NCBI GenBank assembly: GCA_020650975.1
Contig: JAIPMN010000322.1
Coordinates: 1-57,790, forward strand
DNA length: 57,790 bases
Source of the DNA: Apostichopus californicus
Lineage: Eukaryota > Echinodermata > Holothuroidea > Aspidochirotida > Stichopodidae
Direction of reading: 5' to 3'
The notes below the pieces were generated by a model. That model was given only the letters and a program-made list of their open reading frames with translations. It had not been told where the DNA came from and made no database searches. Made by a program: the position numbers and the translations under genes. Within the stretch, counting starts at the first letter, position 1, and the number at the start of each line of letters is the position of its first letter. Shown here in pieces: positions 11,541-23,624 of this stretch.

Positions 11541-13187
11541 GTAGGGTATAAAATTTGTCGGACGGTCTATTCAAATTTTTTTCTGGAAGAAATTTATCCG
11601 CAAGACTGCATATCAATTATATGATTATCCCATTAGAAAATACTGTAGCTTTACCCCACTTTTTGTATCTATCTCTCTGTTCCTATCACGCGTTCTCCTT
11701 GGTTAGCCTACTACTTGTTAAAGATGGGAAAATTAGAACTGTGATATTGACACCCCGACAGAGCGAACCTTTTTAACTGTTATTTTAGCAATTTTAACAA
11801 CCAGGAAAGAAGCATGGTACGAAAACTGATGCCTGAGTGTAACTGTCTAAATTCTTCCGACCTCCTCTACTGCTTCTCACTTCAGATAACAAAAGTATTT
11901 CTCCCGGTTTTTACTCTTCGGTTGGAGAATAAATAGAATACCAACTGACTAGCTCTCTCGTTCGCCCTACAAGCGAATAAACGATGAAGTTGGATGTATC
12001 ATGTCTACAACATCGCGTGGCCGCGCTGTCAATTATCAAACGGTCGACCTAATTGCGAGATGTGTAGAAAGACGATTGTATTCATACGGAACAAATGCGA
12101 TAAGCCTTGGTGGTATCTCATTAGGTGGTTCAACAATCTGATTGACAGATATTATTGCACTTACGGACAATGCACGATCGATATTTAAATCGTAATTTTG
12201 TAGCGAATCGCCACAAATCACCACTTTTCTCTTCACATGACCTCAAATAAAACGGTAAACATATCATACAAATCAAGTTACTTTCTACATATATGCATGT
12301 ACCTGCAAATTTGAAATGAGGTAATTATACCACCCGAATTATTGCATGGTATAATCACTACTCCGATATATTTATAGCCAGAAACGATGAATCAATTGTT
12401 ACAGAGGTAAAGAAAAAAGTTTAAAGTGTATATAAAGACCCAATCATTGGCCATGCCCATTATGCAAAGCATGCAAAGTATTCTTTCAATAAAGGAGAGG
12501 TGATATTTCTGTAATAAATACAACCCATAACTAATGGTGTCGAAAAGAGGATTTTTACTGGACAAGGAAGAATAAGCGAATATACGGTATATTTTTAAAT
12601 CATATGCATAGGCTATACTAAAAATACACAAACACACACACACAAAAACGAGGAATTTACAAAGAAAAAAAGCTAGATGCTAGGAAATTGAGAATGATTT
12701 CACATTATAACTGGCCTCTAAGATTAAATAATTGTTAATTCTATAATTAAAACTCGATAATATATACTTGGAAGATTATCTTATTCTTTTGTTTTATACA
12801 GCTAAAGGGGTATAGCATATCAATACGTGACTTCATAGAGTATATGGTCCGGGTTCATTAAGCATCGTCTCTCGCAAGGATGGCCGGGGTGTGCGTGAGG
12901 AATCAGATCTTTTCCACCCAGGTTTAAGACCGGTCATAATTTTTGCTGTTTTGCATGTGTGTGATTAATATCACATTAAAAAGTGTCTGGTCAACGATAT
13001 GATTGGAATGGTAAATAAAGGTATATTCGTTATTATTAACGCGTCATGCATGAATAGAAAAAAAAACACTGACAAATTGTTATCTAGTGTAATTAATTTA
13101 AATAATACCGTACTTTTAAATGAGATATTCTTAGCATATTAATTTTGCGGATTTGCAATTAAACAGAAATGAAATCCGTCTCGTTTC
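11541..13187. other. Non-coding stretch, no gene recognised
   Basis: AT-rich spacer, with open frames under 90 codons and without family resemblance. It would contain the decarboxylase promoter if the candidate exon at 11277-11540 is real. Confidence 0.4.
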
Positions 13188-13545
13188 TTAAATACTGTTG
13201 TAATTGTGACGTTTACCAATTACACTCGGAATTGGGCCCGCATAAATTGCTACAAGCCCTTTGGCCTTGAAACAGGCATGGGTAGTTTGGCGCCTGCCGG
13301 ATGATACTGGCATTTTTCGCGACCAATATGGAGGATCAACGCCTTCGGCGTCATGGATAAAGCGCCGCACCGGTTCCGAACCGAGTAACCGTCAGGCCAA
13401 TCCTATACCCTTGAATTCGAGCATTCGATATAAACGCTTCGTTGGCAACATCAACGCAAATCTAACAAATATACAGCGGCTTCATTGTGAGGTTTATTAT
13501 TCGGTTTGTCACAAGAGCCTTCGTCTTTGAAATCACCCGAGGATG
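13188..13545. other. CpG-rich patch, possible promoter or first exon
   Basis: This 350-bp block has many CpG dinucleotides (for example CGCGACC, GCGCCGCACCGG and CCGAACCGAG) inside AT-rich surroundings. It carries overlapping open frames on both strands (13261-13530 plus, 13188-13370 minus), neither recognised. Such a patch could be an unmethylated promoter, a conserved exon or a young insertion. No splice sites convincingly frame it. Confidence 0.25.
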
Positions 13546-16500
13546 ATGCGGGCTAAATAGCTGTAATTTGCCATTTTCTCCCACTCTGGGTCCCCACAAT
13601 TAATCAAGTTTGAGGCCCAGCTATTACAAACAGAGGTACATCTGACATTAATGCCATAGTACACTGTATATACAGATTCTCAGATCAAGATATAGTGTTT
13701 TACGTTATAGAACCATCGCTGAAACTGCACGGCGATGTCATATTTGCGTGTATAAAGGCATTGTATATATTCACCGAAATATTATGAGAAAAGCGTAACA
13801 CCCCAACCCTCTCCCACCCCCCCCCCCTCATCAATTGAATCTTGCTAAGGGTGATGATGGGTAGGTATACGTGTATAGGCCTATATAGGGGCAACTGTTG
13901 TCATATGATCAACGAAAGCATCACAAGAGGGCCATCGCAACCTATCGCCAGAGGCTTCGAGAGTCCAGGTCAAGGTCACGGCTTTCTATAGTTACGAAAG
14001 TGAGCATACTTTATTATTTATCCCATATTACCCCAGCCTCGTAATTGACCACCGGGACAGGTGCTGTACCCCTCCCCTTCTCTCGACCCCCAATTGGGCC
14101 CCTCTCTTTAGGCATGCATATGCTGCCGTGTTTGGTGTCGAAACCAAACCGTGGTTGTAGTATAGGTACGGGGTCTTCAAATTTCCATTGTATCTCTTCA
14201 TGAAGAAGGCTATAGCGGGCTGCAGAGGACGAACACCTCACCGTTGAACAGTTGCGCTATCAGTCCCTATGTCCATGACGTGCTTGCTATATGCGCGGTA
14301 TTGTGCCGTAATTCAATATCATCATATTTACATATGTGTAAAAAGGTTGAACATATCCAACGCGGTTTCTTCGTCCACCAACACAATTTCATATATGTAA
14401 TTGAATGGTACAATCAATCCTATATAGCCTACGTCTATATTGTACATATTACAGCAATGCTTGGATGTCCCAGTATATTTCAAAATATTCAGTTGGTTAC
14501 ATTAACAACTACATGAAGACTATCTCTCCGAAACATGATAATGTCAGAAACATGTTAACAGACCGATAAAATATTGCTATTTGCCATGTTCAGAATAATA
14601 ACCCTCGAGTTTTTCGGTGACAGCTGTCGCTTCATGAAAAGATTTGTACACGATTTAGCAAGTGAGATGAAGAAATATTGTCTGAGGGTCTCAAAACTGT
14701 CTTATTAATCCTGACAAGTCACACGGTTACTTCAAGTAAGGTCTGTTTTCCTTCTCTTTGGTCGACAATTTTACTAAATACTACGGGTATTACCAGGGAG
14801 TATTTATTCCATAAAAACTCCCGGGTATTACAAACACAAAAATCCAAACTGATCAACCATAACGAACATGCATACCTTCATACGCGTTTTTCACCAAATA
14901 AAAGTAAATTAGCAAAAACATTAAAGGGATATTCAAGTGGGAATGATGTTGATTACCTAATTAAAATGATGGTAATTATTATTATTATTATTTTGCAGTT
15001 AAGGGTCCAAACTATCTTCCTATAGCACTTCGATGGCAAAGATATGAACTTTTCAAATTTGGTGCTATTTTGTGAATGTATTTGGCAACAACAGAGTGAA
15101 TGATTTCACCATGGTAAATTCACCTTAAATTGTTATTGTTTTATAAATAATATCTAACTTAAGCTTATTCACATACAAGAGAAAAATTAATAATTCTAAA
15201 ACATAATTGCATATGTTTTATACAGAGAACCTTGACATTGAAGCAGCTATTTCAAATGCATCAAGTTTCAAAGATAAATCTACAAAAAGATATATATAAT
15301 AGAAAAGTAAAGCATTTTGAAATTTACATTTGTCATTATGACGTCACAGGTCACGTACTGTGATCAATTTCAGCCTGGCAGAATCGAGTGCTTAACCTGT
15401 CAAAATAAGTTCCATTCTATCGACCATATCATGAGTTAGGGACACGATATTGAACTGGGGTTTTAAACTAACAGTGTGGGATATATTCAAGTTCTTTTCC
15501 ATTTAATTGTCACATTATTTGCCACCGGAATATTCCTTTAATCAATTCATTTCATTCTAATAATGTCGTCGCATATACACTTATATATATTTAAATATAT
15601 TTCCCATCGTCCCTGAACCTCAAGTGCCCCCCCCCCTCCCCTGCGTCCCCCACCCACACATCCCGCATCACCACAACCTCTCTCTATTTCCAATCTCGTT
15701 ATAATTTTGATATTTTCTTTTATTTGCCCAATGTCCTCAATATTGCATTAAATATGTATAGACACTATGGCTTTCATACAGGGTAGACAGATATTCAACT
15801 GTCTATGGCAGTAATTACATAACCTTGCATTGGCGAGATGACGTCAGAAGAAGTGTATTGTATTTCAGTAACATAATTTTAAGTCTTTGCTGAAGTTCAA
15901 TTTTGAATTATAATATGAACATTAAAGGAGTTGTAAATGAGAACTAAAAATAAGTCGTCTTAACGGAATACAAAACAATCCGTTAGTATTGGCTATGGTG
16001 AGTGTTACAAGGTTTTGTAAGTAAAGTTGTATGTAGGCACGATGAGGGAGGGCTGATTTGAAGATTCTATCTTGCCCCAGTTTCAGGGGTAAAATATAAA
16101 AATATAAAGAGGATGGTGATCAAAGTTGCTCATATTCCAAACGAGATGCTTGACCTGAATTACTTTCTCTGTGTTTCTTTGAAACACCGCATACATGTAT
16201 CTGATCTAGTTAACAAGTAATTATATGTCTTAAATATACTTTATATAAGTGTCGGAGATTGTCATAAGTTGGCGCATGCGGACTAGAAAGTCGAAGGGTT
16301 GAACAGAACATGAACATTTTGTCGGTAAATTACGTAGAGAACATGTTCATGGTCTCAATTATAATAATTCTTTTTTCCTTTCTTCTCTCGGGTTTCGTCC
16401 TCGAGTGACATGTTATCGATGGGATATGTTTTGGCAAGTATTATTAGATCGACGGTCCGTGAACTATGGAACGCGGCCCAAAAGTGGATCGCGAAGAAAA

Positions 16501-18067
16501 ATTTAGTGGGTCGTGAGGGATTTTTACAGACATTGGAATATTAGTTTACCTGCAGTTATTCGAATCTCAGAATCGGAAGATGGATTAAGCTATTTTAGTT
16601 TAAGATTAAACATGCTAGCTGAATATCGATTTAGAGAGGTAGGTGCTTGATGGGTCATAGACCTACTAAACAATTTTCGGTCCGCTGTATCTGTCTAAAA
16701 CAATGGATTAGCATTAAAAATGATAATGACTGTCAGAATAGGCCACATGTTAGTCAATTTCATGTAAGGCAATTCCAAAGAATATGCAATATTTCAAAAG
16801 GTTAACCTCGTAAACTTTTGAAGATGATCGCAACTTACATGTTACCTTACTTTATTTCACAACAATAATTTTAAAACAACAGAATAAAACTCAAGAGTAA
16901 AAGTTTTCTTTTACACAATTGTCTTTATCTAGTTTCCTTTCTTGTTTGTCTGCCATGATAAGTGACTATTTCTTCTAAATTTTGGAAATCATTTGGCTCA
17001 CTATATAAAAAAATATATATTTAACCTATCATGACTGTTTTTCTACCGTACCTGGTACTTCAACATATATGGTATGAATTGTAAAAATATCACACCAACT
17101 TCAACTTTTTCTTTGCGACAGGGCGCCATTAACTACATTTATTAGAGGGCGCCCAAGTGAAATGTTAAAGGAGGAGAAAACACAATCGTCATCATTACCT
17201 AGTCATGTAAGTTATTTCAAATGAACAATTCCACCCCACAAAATAACCTAACAATAGTATGTCTTTGTTTTGAAAATATTATGTTTCAAGTGTTTCTTTA
17301 AGTTTTATACTCCGGATTTGAGAAAGGCTTAAAAAATGTATTATCGATTACCTTTAAGTTTTCTTTATTCTTTTTTATTTTGTAGATGTGGTATTTGCAA
17401 ATGTTGTTGATAAAATTATAAAGTTTCTTTAATTACCTAACCCTGGCATTAATGTCAACGAAAAAATTGCTTACTTTACAACATGAAGATAAGAAAGTAG
17501 AAACCAAGAGATATCCGAAAATCCTTGTCGATACGCAGCACTTCTTTATAAGTGGTTCAAAGACAGCCCATGGCAGGATATTTGAGCCATGATATATCGC
17601 AAACGAAAAAAAAAAAGGTTTCTTAGCTGTTTTCATTGGAGTTGTGACAAGACTGTATATCTCAATCATAATTATAAGGTAGCTGAGTGCTTCACTCGGT
17701 GTTAAGGAATTCCCCTTCATTGGGACAATGGTACCGACAGGAGCCTGAGAGGTTGACAGATATTGTAGATTACCCTGGAGCGATGGAGACGCTGCTCTAT
17801 CGAATTCAACTTCTTGGCTGGATGGAGAGGTTTGTCGCCGAACGATTTTGACAACTAAAGAAACATACTGTACTGTGTCGTTTGCAAACATGGAAAGTTA
17901 GAACGTAACTTTTCCTGTACCATCTACAGCTTTCTGATAGTGCGACACCAAAAAAAAAACTGTAGAGGACGAGGACGGCAAAGTGAAACGTTAACATATA
18001 CTTACTTGATCTAAACGTTAATTCAGTACCGACGTTGCCCAGAGCAATTTACAGCTCTGACGTTCAA
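13546..18067. other. Non-coding stretch upstream of TMED2
   Basis: No protein family recognised. C homopolymers occur at 13817-13827 and 15627-15636, with an ATT microsatellite near 14975-14993. The longest frame (17433-17891 minus, 152 codons) has no visible domain. A hAT-like subterminal motif (GGATCGCGAAGAAAAA, then GTGGGTCGTGAGG) occurs near 16484-16520. Confidence 0.45.
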
Positions 18068-18708
18068 GTCTCAATTTATGTTGCCAAATTTTTAACTTCA
18101 ACCTTTCCAGCTGACTGCCCTTAAAGCTTAGTGAAAATAATGCCGTTCTATGCAATTTTCTTATTAATAATCATTATTTTTGATTGAGTTATCTGTCGTT
18201 AAACATATTGAGCTGAATAAAATTCGCCAGGTATTTGAACGAGTCCGTAGATTCTACAAACTTCAATTAAAATTTGCAAGCCCCACCCAACAGATCATGC
18301 GCCATGCAATCTCACTGTTTTGTTTACGACCGTTAGGGTCCATTCTGTTGAATAGTATCTTTCTTTCGGTCTTATCGATGTAGCTTGCGAAATTGTGTCA
18401 TATCCTTCCATTGCAAGGAATAAACAAGTGAATTCAAACGTTTCCTCCGTGAAATTGGGTCAAAAGAGTGGACGATACGAGTATATATAGGTTACATTTG
18501 TGTAATGAACATACTGATATGGGAGGTCGCAGTGATTTTACGGTAAATCGTTCGCACCATAAAGGCAACAGAAAATAAATGTCTTTCTTTCGATTGCGAC
18601 AGCTTTTATCCATTAAACCCACCTGATCAGAGTGCATTTAAAATAAGAAACGTTGAATCTGCTTCGGAAGTTTGTTTTCCGAAATTCATCAGCAAACACG
18701 TATTGAGA
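18068..18708 (+). mobile_element. Non-autonomous DNA-transposon-like repeat, copy A
   Basis: This 641-bp segment is collinear with the reverse complement of 52535-53220 along its whole length. Both copies share blocks such as GTGGACGATACGAGTATATA, CCATTAAACCCACCTG and CAGAGTGCATTTA. Similarity ends at short inverted termini, GTCTCAAT on the left and ATTGAGA on the right. Reading frames are not conserved between copies, so the element is non-coding. Its class and target-site duplication are not resolved. Confidence 0.6.
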
Positions 18709-19177
18709 ATTTGAGACGCCTTTTTTATGCATTTAATCTCAACAGCGTGTTACTATGTTGGAAGTACATATTCATACATTCCTTTTGGTGTACCTGTTTT
18801 GGCACACTTTTGGCCCATTCGCATAGATCGAGGGAATTAGCTGGTAGATGTATTTACCTTTCAAATATAGAGAATGTAGAGTTATGGATTGCTTAGGTGG
18901 TCCCCGAGGTCAATTTTTTTGCCAACCCCTGCGCTGAAGCTTAGCCTGATTTCAATAACGAATTGAGTAGGGCAGAGTGACATGAGCACAGCTGGTATAT
19001 TCTTTGTCAAGACGTGTCGTCGGTAATCTTTTCTATCAGGCTCTAGTTGGGATTAACTGGTACTAGCAATACCATTGGCATATCATCATTTACGGTTGCT
19101 AGCAGATTTTAACTTCTGGAAATGGTCGTCCTTTACGTTTACATCATTAAGGATTCGTGGAATAAAAAGCAATAGCG
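18709..19177. promoter_or_regulatory. Upstream region of TMED2 with a hAT-like terminus
   Basis: The region before the TMED2 ATG presumably holds its promoter and 5' UTR. At about 18900-18934 the minus strand reads CAGGGGTTGGCAAAA followed by a TTGACCTCGGGGACC segment, resembling a hAT terminal inverted repeat. It may be the relic end of a decayed element whose other end could be near 16.45 kb. No clear TATA box was picked out. Confidence 0.3.
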
Positions 19178-21387
19178 ATGGCACAAAGTTTGCGGACATT
19201 ATCCGCTCTTTTACTCCTATCTCTCCTCGCAGCTTGCGAAGGATACCTTGTTAAAGTTGACGCCCATTCAGAGGAATGCTTTTCGGAAGAGTTGACGAGC
19301 GGAACGACATTTTCACTTACATTTGAAGTAGCGGAAGGTGGTTTCCTTGACATTGATGTTTCGGTAATGTACATGTGGCACATTGTAATACTAAATACCA
19401 GTTCCACGAATTGGAACCCAAGCAGACGCACGCTTTACAAAAATTATATGAAAAAATGCTGACTTATATTGCTGTTATACGAAAACAAAAATATGAATGC
19501 ACTGAAGTGAACTGTTATGTAATCATACTAGTTATTCAGCTTCCATGCAGATAATAAGCTGTAGACCTACATATTCTTCAAAGTTCTGTATCTGAAACGA
19601 AAGAGGGATGAAGTATAGGAGGAAGAAGGATATCTTTCACAGTGATTACTGATTGTGAGCATGTACCTTCACCGTATACGTGGACTCAATTAAACTTGTT
19701 ATTGTATTTAGTGGAATACTTTTGAAGCTTTCTAAAAGTAAACGATTAATTGATTTTCAAATAGGCTTGGTTTGAATTTTTTGTTAATAAATGTTGTGAT
19801 ATGCAGTCACTTAATGTAAATTACATTGCAGTTTGATAGTTAATCCTTATCGTTTGGAACATAACTTTCTTTGAAAGTTAAACCCTTCTGCTGTACAACA
19901 TTTTAAGGTTCCTGTTAACTGCACCACTTCAATATCACTGTACAGCCCTTTTTTTATAACCAGTTTGTAGATAACTGTTTAGCAGTATCTGTGGAATTGC
20001 TTCAAAATATTTGTGTGTACAATAAATGACATTGTGATTGGCTTTGTACTTGTTTTCAGATTATTGGACCCAATGAAGATTCCATATATAGTGGAAGCAG
20101 AGAATCAAATGGAAAGTACACCTTTGCAGCTAGCATCAACGGCAAACATAAATACTGCTTCAGTAATAAAATGTCCAGTATGACACCTAAAATAGTAATG
20201 TTTTCAATGGATATTGGAGATGCCCCTAAAGAAGGCATTGAAGATACCCAAGGTATTGATATTTTTCAATTTTCCAATCTGTTTGTGATCAGTTCTCTCG
20301 GCTGATCGAGATGCTTATACTCATATCCTTCGTTATCCTCAACTATGTTTCCCTTCCCACAAGAATTGAGGTTTTGCTTTAATCTACGGTGTTATTTCGT
20401 TACCTCATTACTTGCCCATTTCTATTTAGTCAGAATGTTACAGTGTTTTGGAGAGTCTCTTCACCTGACAACGACATTGATCTCATTACCATAAAAAATT
20501 CATATTAGTGTTGAACAGAGAACCATATTTATTCATATGTGGCAAAATTCAAAACCTTCAACAAAACTGCGAGAACACAAAATTTGAAAACTAAATTATT
20601 CACTGATCTGCATAGATTGGTATTTTTTCTTTTCTTGGTTTACATTATATTGCATGACAACTTTGGGTAATATTTTTCTATAGCATAAAGGATTTATACC
20701 ACAGAACAACTGCTTTAAAGGAAATATGACACATTGAATTGCTTTGAATTTTTTTGCAGAGGATCACAACAACCTGGAAAAAATGATCAACCAATTATCG
20801 ACAGGTTTGACTGGCATCAAACACGAACAGGAATACATGGAAGTAAGGGAGAGAGTCCACAGAGCAAGTAAGTATTCAACTCAAGTCAGACTTTGTTGCT
20901 ATTTTTTGTAGGTACTTAAAGTTCATCTAAATTGACTTTTGAAGTCAGCCAGCAAGGCAAACATTATCATCTCATTTACTAAAATATAAAATATAAAGAT
21001 GTATTTTTCTGCCAATCCTTCAGTGCTTTGCCAGCAAGCTCATTTTTTGAAAAGATAATTCTCAAAGAAATATCATGTTATCAAAATTCATCAGTACGAA
21101 TTGAAGATCAGTGAGTAAAGAGAGAAAACAGTGCTATTTTAGTGACTCTGTGGTTTTGCAAAATAAGGATGTGATATTTGTTTAGCAGTTGTCACTCATA
21201 TTTATAATTATGAATCATTCTTTCACTCGTAACCATCACCGATATCTCTGTCCATTCCACAGTTAACGATAGTACCAACTCCAGGGTCGTGCTGTGGTCG
21301 TTCTTCGAGAGTCTCATATTGGTGGCCATGACATTAGGTCAAGTTTTTTATCTCAAAAGGTTCTTTGAAGTTAGGCGGGTTGTCTAA
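19178..21387 (+). CDS. TMED2: Transmembrane emp24 domain protein 2 (p24 beta), four exons, complete
   Basis: Type I membrane cargo receptor cycling between ER and Golgi in COPII/COPI vesicles. Exons: 19178-19363, 20060-20252, 20760-20867, 21263-21387; all introns are GT-AG and the total is 612 nt, 203 residues (the human protein has 201). Domains in order: signal peptide about 1-22 ending before [17 protein letters not shown] domain with the disulfide cysteines C34 and C95 and the motifs [19 protein letters not shown]-like and [14 protein letters not shown]; luminal coiled coil about 128-163 ([16 protein letters not shown]); one membrane span; cytosolic tail [12 protein letters not shown] with the FF COPII signal and terminal valines. 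The ATG sits in a good context (gcgATGG). The next genes share no bidirectional promoter with it. The TMED2 subfamily assignment rests on the GOLD motifs and the FFEVRRVV tail and is secure. Confidence 0.97.
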
Positions 21388-22027
21388 GATTAATATAAAC
21401 ATTAGTGTATTTCAGTCATTCGAGTAGCAGTTTATTCACCAAACATACTTGCACAATATGAGGCAGTCACTTGGATGTGACACACTTTGTGATGATTTCA
21501 TTGCAGGAAGGTATTGCTCCAAACTACACAACCCACAGTAAACTGGCACAGGGTGTGTACTCCCAGTCAACCTATGAGTCTTGTGTGTCTTCAAAATGTT
21601 ATTCCTCTTCTCGTAATCGGACGACAATAATTGAAAAACGCCTCTGCATTTAAACACACTTAGTATGAGTAAAACAACACCAATACGTGTACAAGTAGAA
21701 GTCCCCTTGGTATGAGTAAGGGTACAAGGCTCTTAGCATGAGTACTTAATTTTGCTCTGAGTTACTATTGTGTGACTACCAGTTAGTGCAAAGCAAAAGA
21801 AGATCCTTGAGAGTTTGTATGTGAGGTGAACGGGTTTTTTTCAATTCTTCTTTATGAACTTATGAAGTGTAATATCTTGAATATACAGTTAAGCTATATT
21901 TCAAACTCGTGACATTTCACTTCAAGTAAAGATGATTAGAATGCTACAAGTTTTCTTTGTGTAAAATATATGCATTTTAATCCTGCTGTAAAATTTACAT
22001 ATGCATTACTTTGGATGAGTGAGGCCC

Positions 22028-22233
22028 CCAGTTGGGACAAGTTTTTTCTATACTGTTCTGTACATGTCCCACTTCAGAGCACTCGTATTGTCAGTACGAG
22101 CAGTATGAATATCATGTTTGTATGTATCGAATTAAGGTCAGGAACTATTCATACTGTCAATACGAGGGCTTTGATGCATGACCTGGGAGGACAGTTTAGA
22201 GAGATATTAGCATTAGGAAATTGTCCCAACTGG
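22028..22233. repeat. Long imperfect inverted repeat (206-nt hairpin)
   Basis: The outer arms are a perfect 13-bp inverted repeat, CCAGTTGGGACAA (22028-22040) and its complement at 22221-22233. Middle pairing is CTCGTATTG (22082-22090) with CAATACGAG (22158-22166). The inner stem is CAGTATGAATA (22101-22111) with TATTCATACTG (22146-22156), leaving a 34-nt loop. Intervening arms align with mismatches. It may be a foldback/MITE element or a hairpin RNA within the TMED2 3' UTR; it is too long for a standard animal pre-miRNA. Confidence 0.65.
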
Positions 22234-23496
22234 CTGAGTGAAGGCTCTGTTATATGCTACCCTTTGACATTTTGTTGAATTTTGTTTCTTCATCTTTGGC
22301 TGTAAAAAGAAATTGCTTGCTTTTAATGAGTGTGCAGATTAATACTGTATAGCAGAATGCAAAGCCTATGTCAAAGGTCAAGACTAATAAAAAAAGTAGA
22401 TGTTGTCGACAAAATTACACAGGAAATTGTAAAAATATTATCATGCAATATGTCAAACTTTAGGTTACAGAATTGTGCAACAATCAATTTGAGTTTATTA
22501 CTCTATAATTACTGTAGCAGGGTTTTTTATTTAAGTCATTTTCAATGAAGGCCAGAGAGAAATCTCACTGTACCTAGATTGAGCAATGCCCATGAAGATG
22601 GGTCCGGTAGTGGTACTCAAGTCTTCGGTCTGAAGTCTGTGCATACTCATTTAGTCTAAGATTGTGGGCCAAATTTTTCTGTGGGCTGAATTGAAATCTT
22701 TCAGCTGCATTTGGTCTTCAGGCAACCAGTTGCGAACCCTGGCTCTGTGGGAAAAGAACTTTACAAAAAAAAACTAATTAATATCATATTTGCTTATATG
22801 GGATTGATAAAGTAATGACTTGTTAGAGAATAGCTAACTATTAAACTTGTTCGTATATATTAGTCGTTTTGGTTCTAAGAGTGAGAGGGTTTGTGATGGG
22901 TATTTCTTGAGCTTCTAGGTGTTGTTGTAATTAGGATGCTTTGTTTTAATGCTATATCAAATGTGCCTCATTGTGGATTACACAATTGTATTTGTGTAAA
23001 TCAATTCATCTTTTTAAGTGTTTTTGTGTTTGTTGTTGCTCTGTTGTTAAATAAGGTGATGTTTGATTGTGGGTGGGGGGGGGGGAGATGGGGGGTGGGG
23101 ATCTTTGGTTGAGGAGTATTACAATAGCTTGTTTTTAGGGATGGTTTGTGTGTTTCAACTTGTTGATAAAAAAGGACAGAATAAACAATTTTTATGCAAT
23201 CTAAAAGACTTTTTCTTTTGGGTAAATCTATGTTTGTTTTGGTATGATGGGTTTCTCTCTGTAATAATTTCTTAAATAAATATCGCCTCTTAAAGAGGAA
23301 ACATATCAATTTGCTATTGTCTCCTTATTATGAGATAAATCTAAAAGAAGGTATTTGAGAAGAAGGTATGGTGTGGATGTTAGCTTGACTACGACTATTA
23401 GTTTATATAAATGCTCTATCAAAATCTCACCTACGGGTTTGCAGCCACATTAGTATACCAAATATCCAAATGGTCTCTCTCAACAGTTTTGCAAGA

Positions 23497-23624
23497 ATCT
23501 TAGCATGGACATGGTTTCTATACATAGACAAGTTAAAGGGGGGGGGGGGGGGGGNNNNNNNNNNATCTTAGCATGGACATGGTTTCTATACATAGACAAG
23601 TTAAAGGGGGGGGGGGGGGTTGGA
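23497..23624. other. Assembly gap (10 N) with duplicated contig ends
   Basis: Ns occupy 23555-23564. The 41 bases before the G run on the left (23497-23537, beginning ATCTTAGCATGGACATGG) are repeated immediately after the Ns (from 23565), and both copies run into a poly-G tract (17 G and 14 G). This is what an assembler produces when two overlapping contig ends are not merged. The true genome probably has one copy, and the gap length is a placeholder. Confidence 0.85.

Noticed and set aside
17433-17891. 152-codon open frame on the minus strand
   Set aside because: No recognisable domain, a biased FFFSF run from a poly-A tract, no splice or start support, and no match between its sequence and the transposase families I know. 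It is most likely a chance frame.
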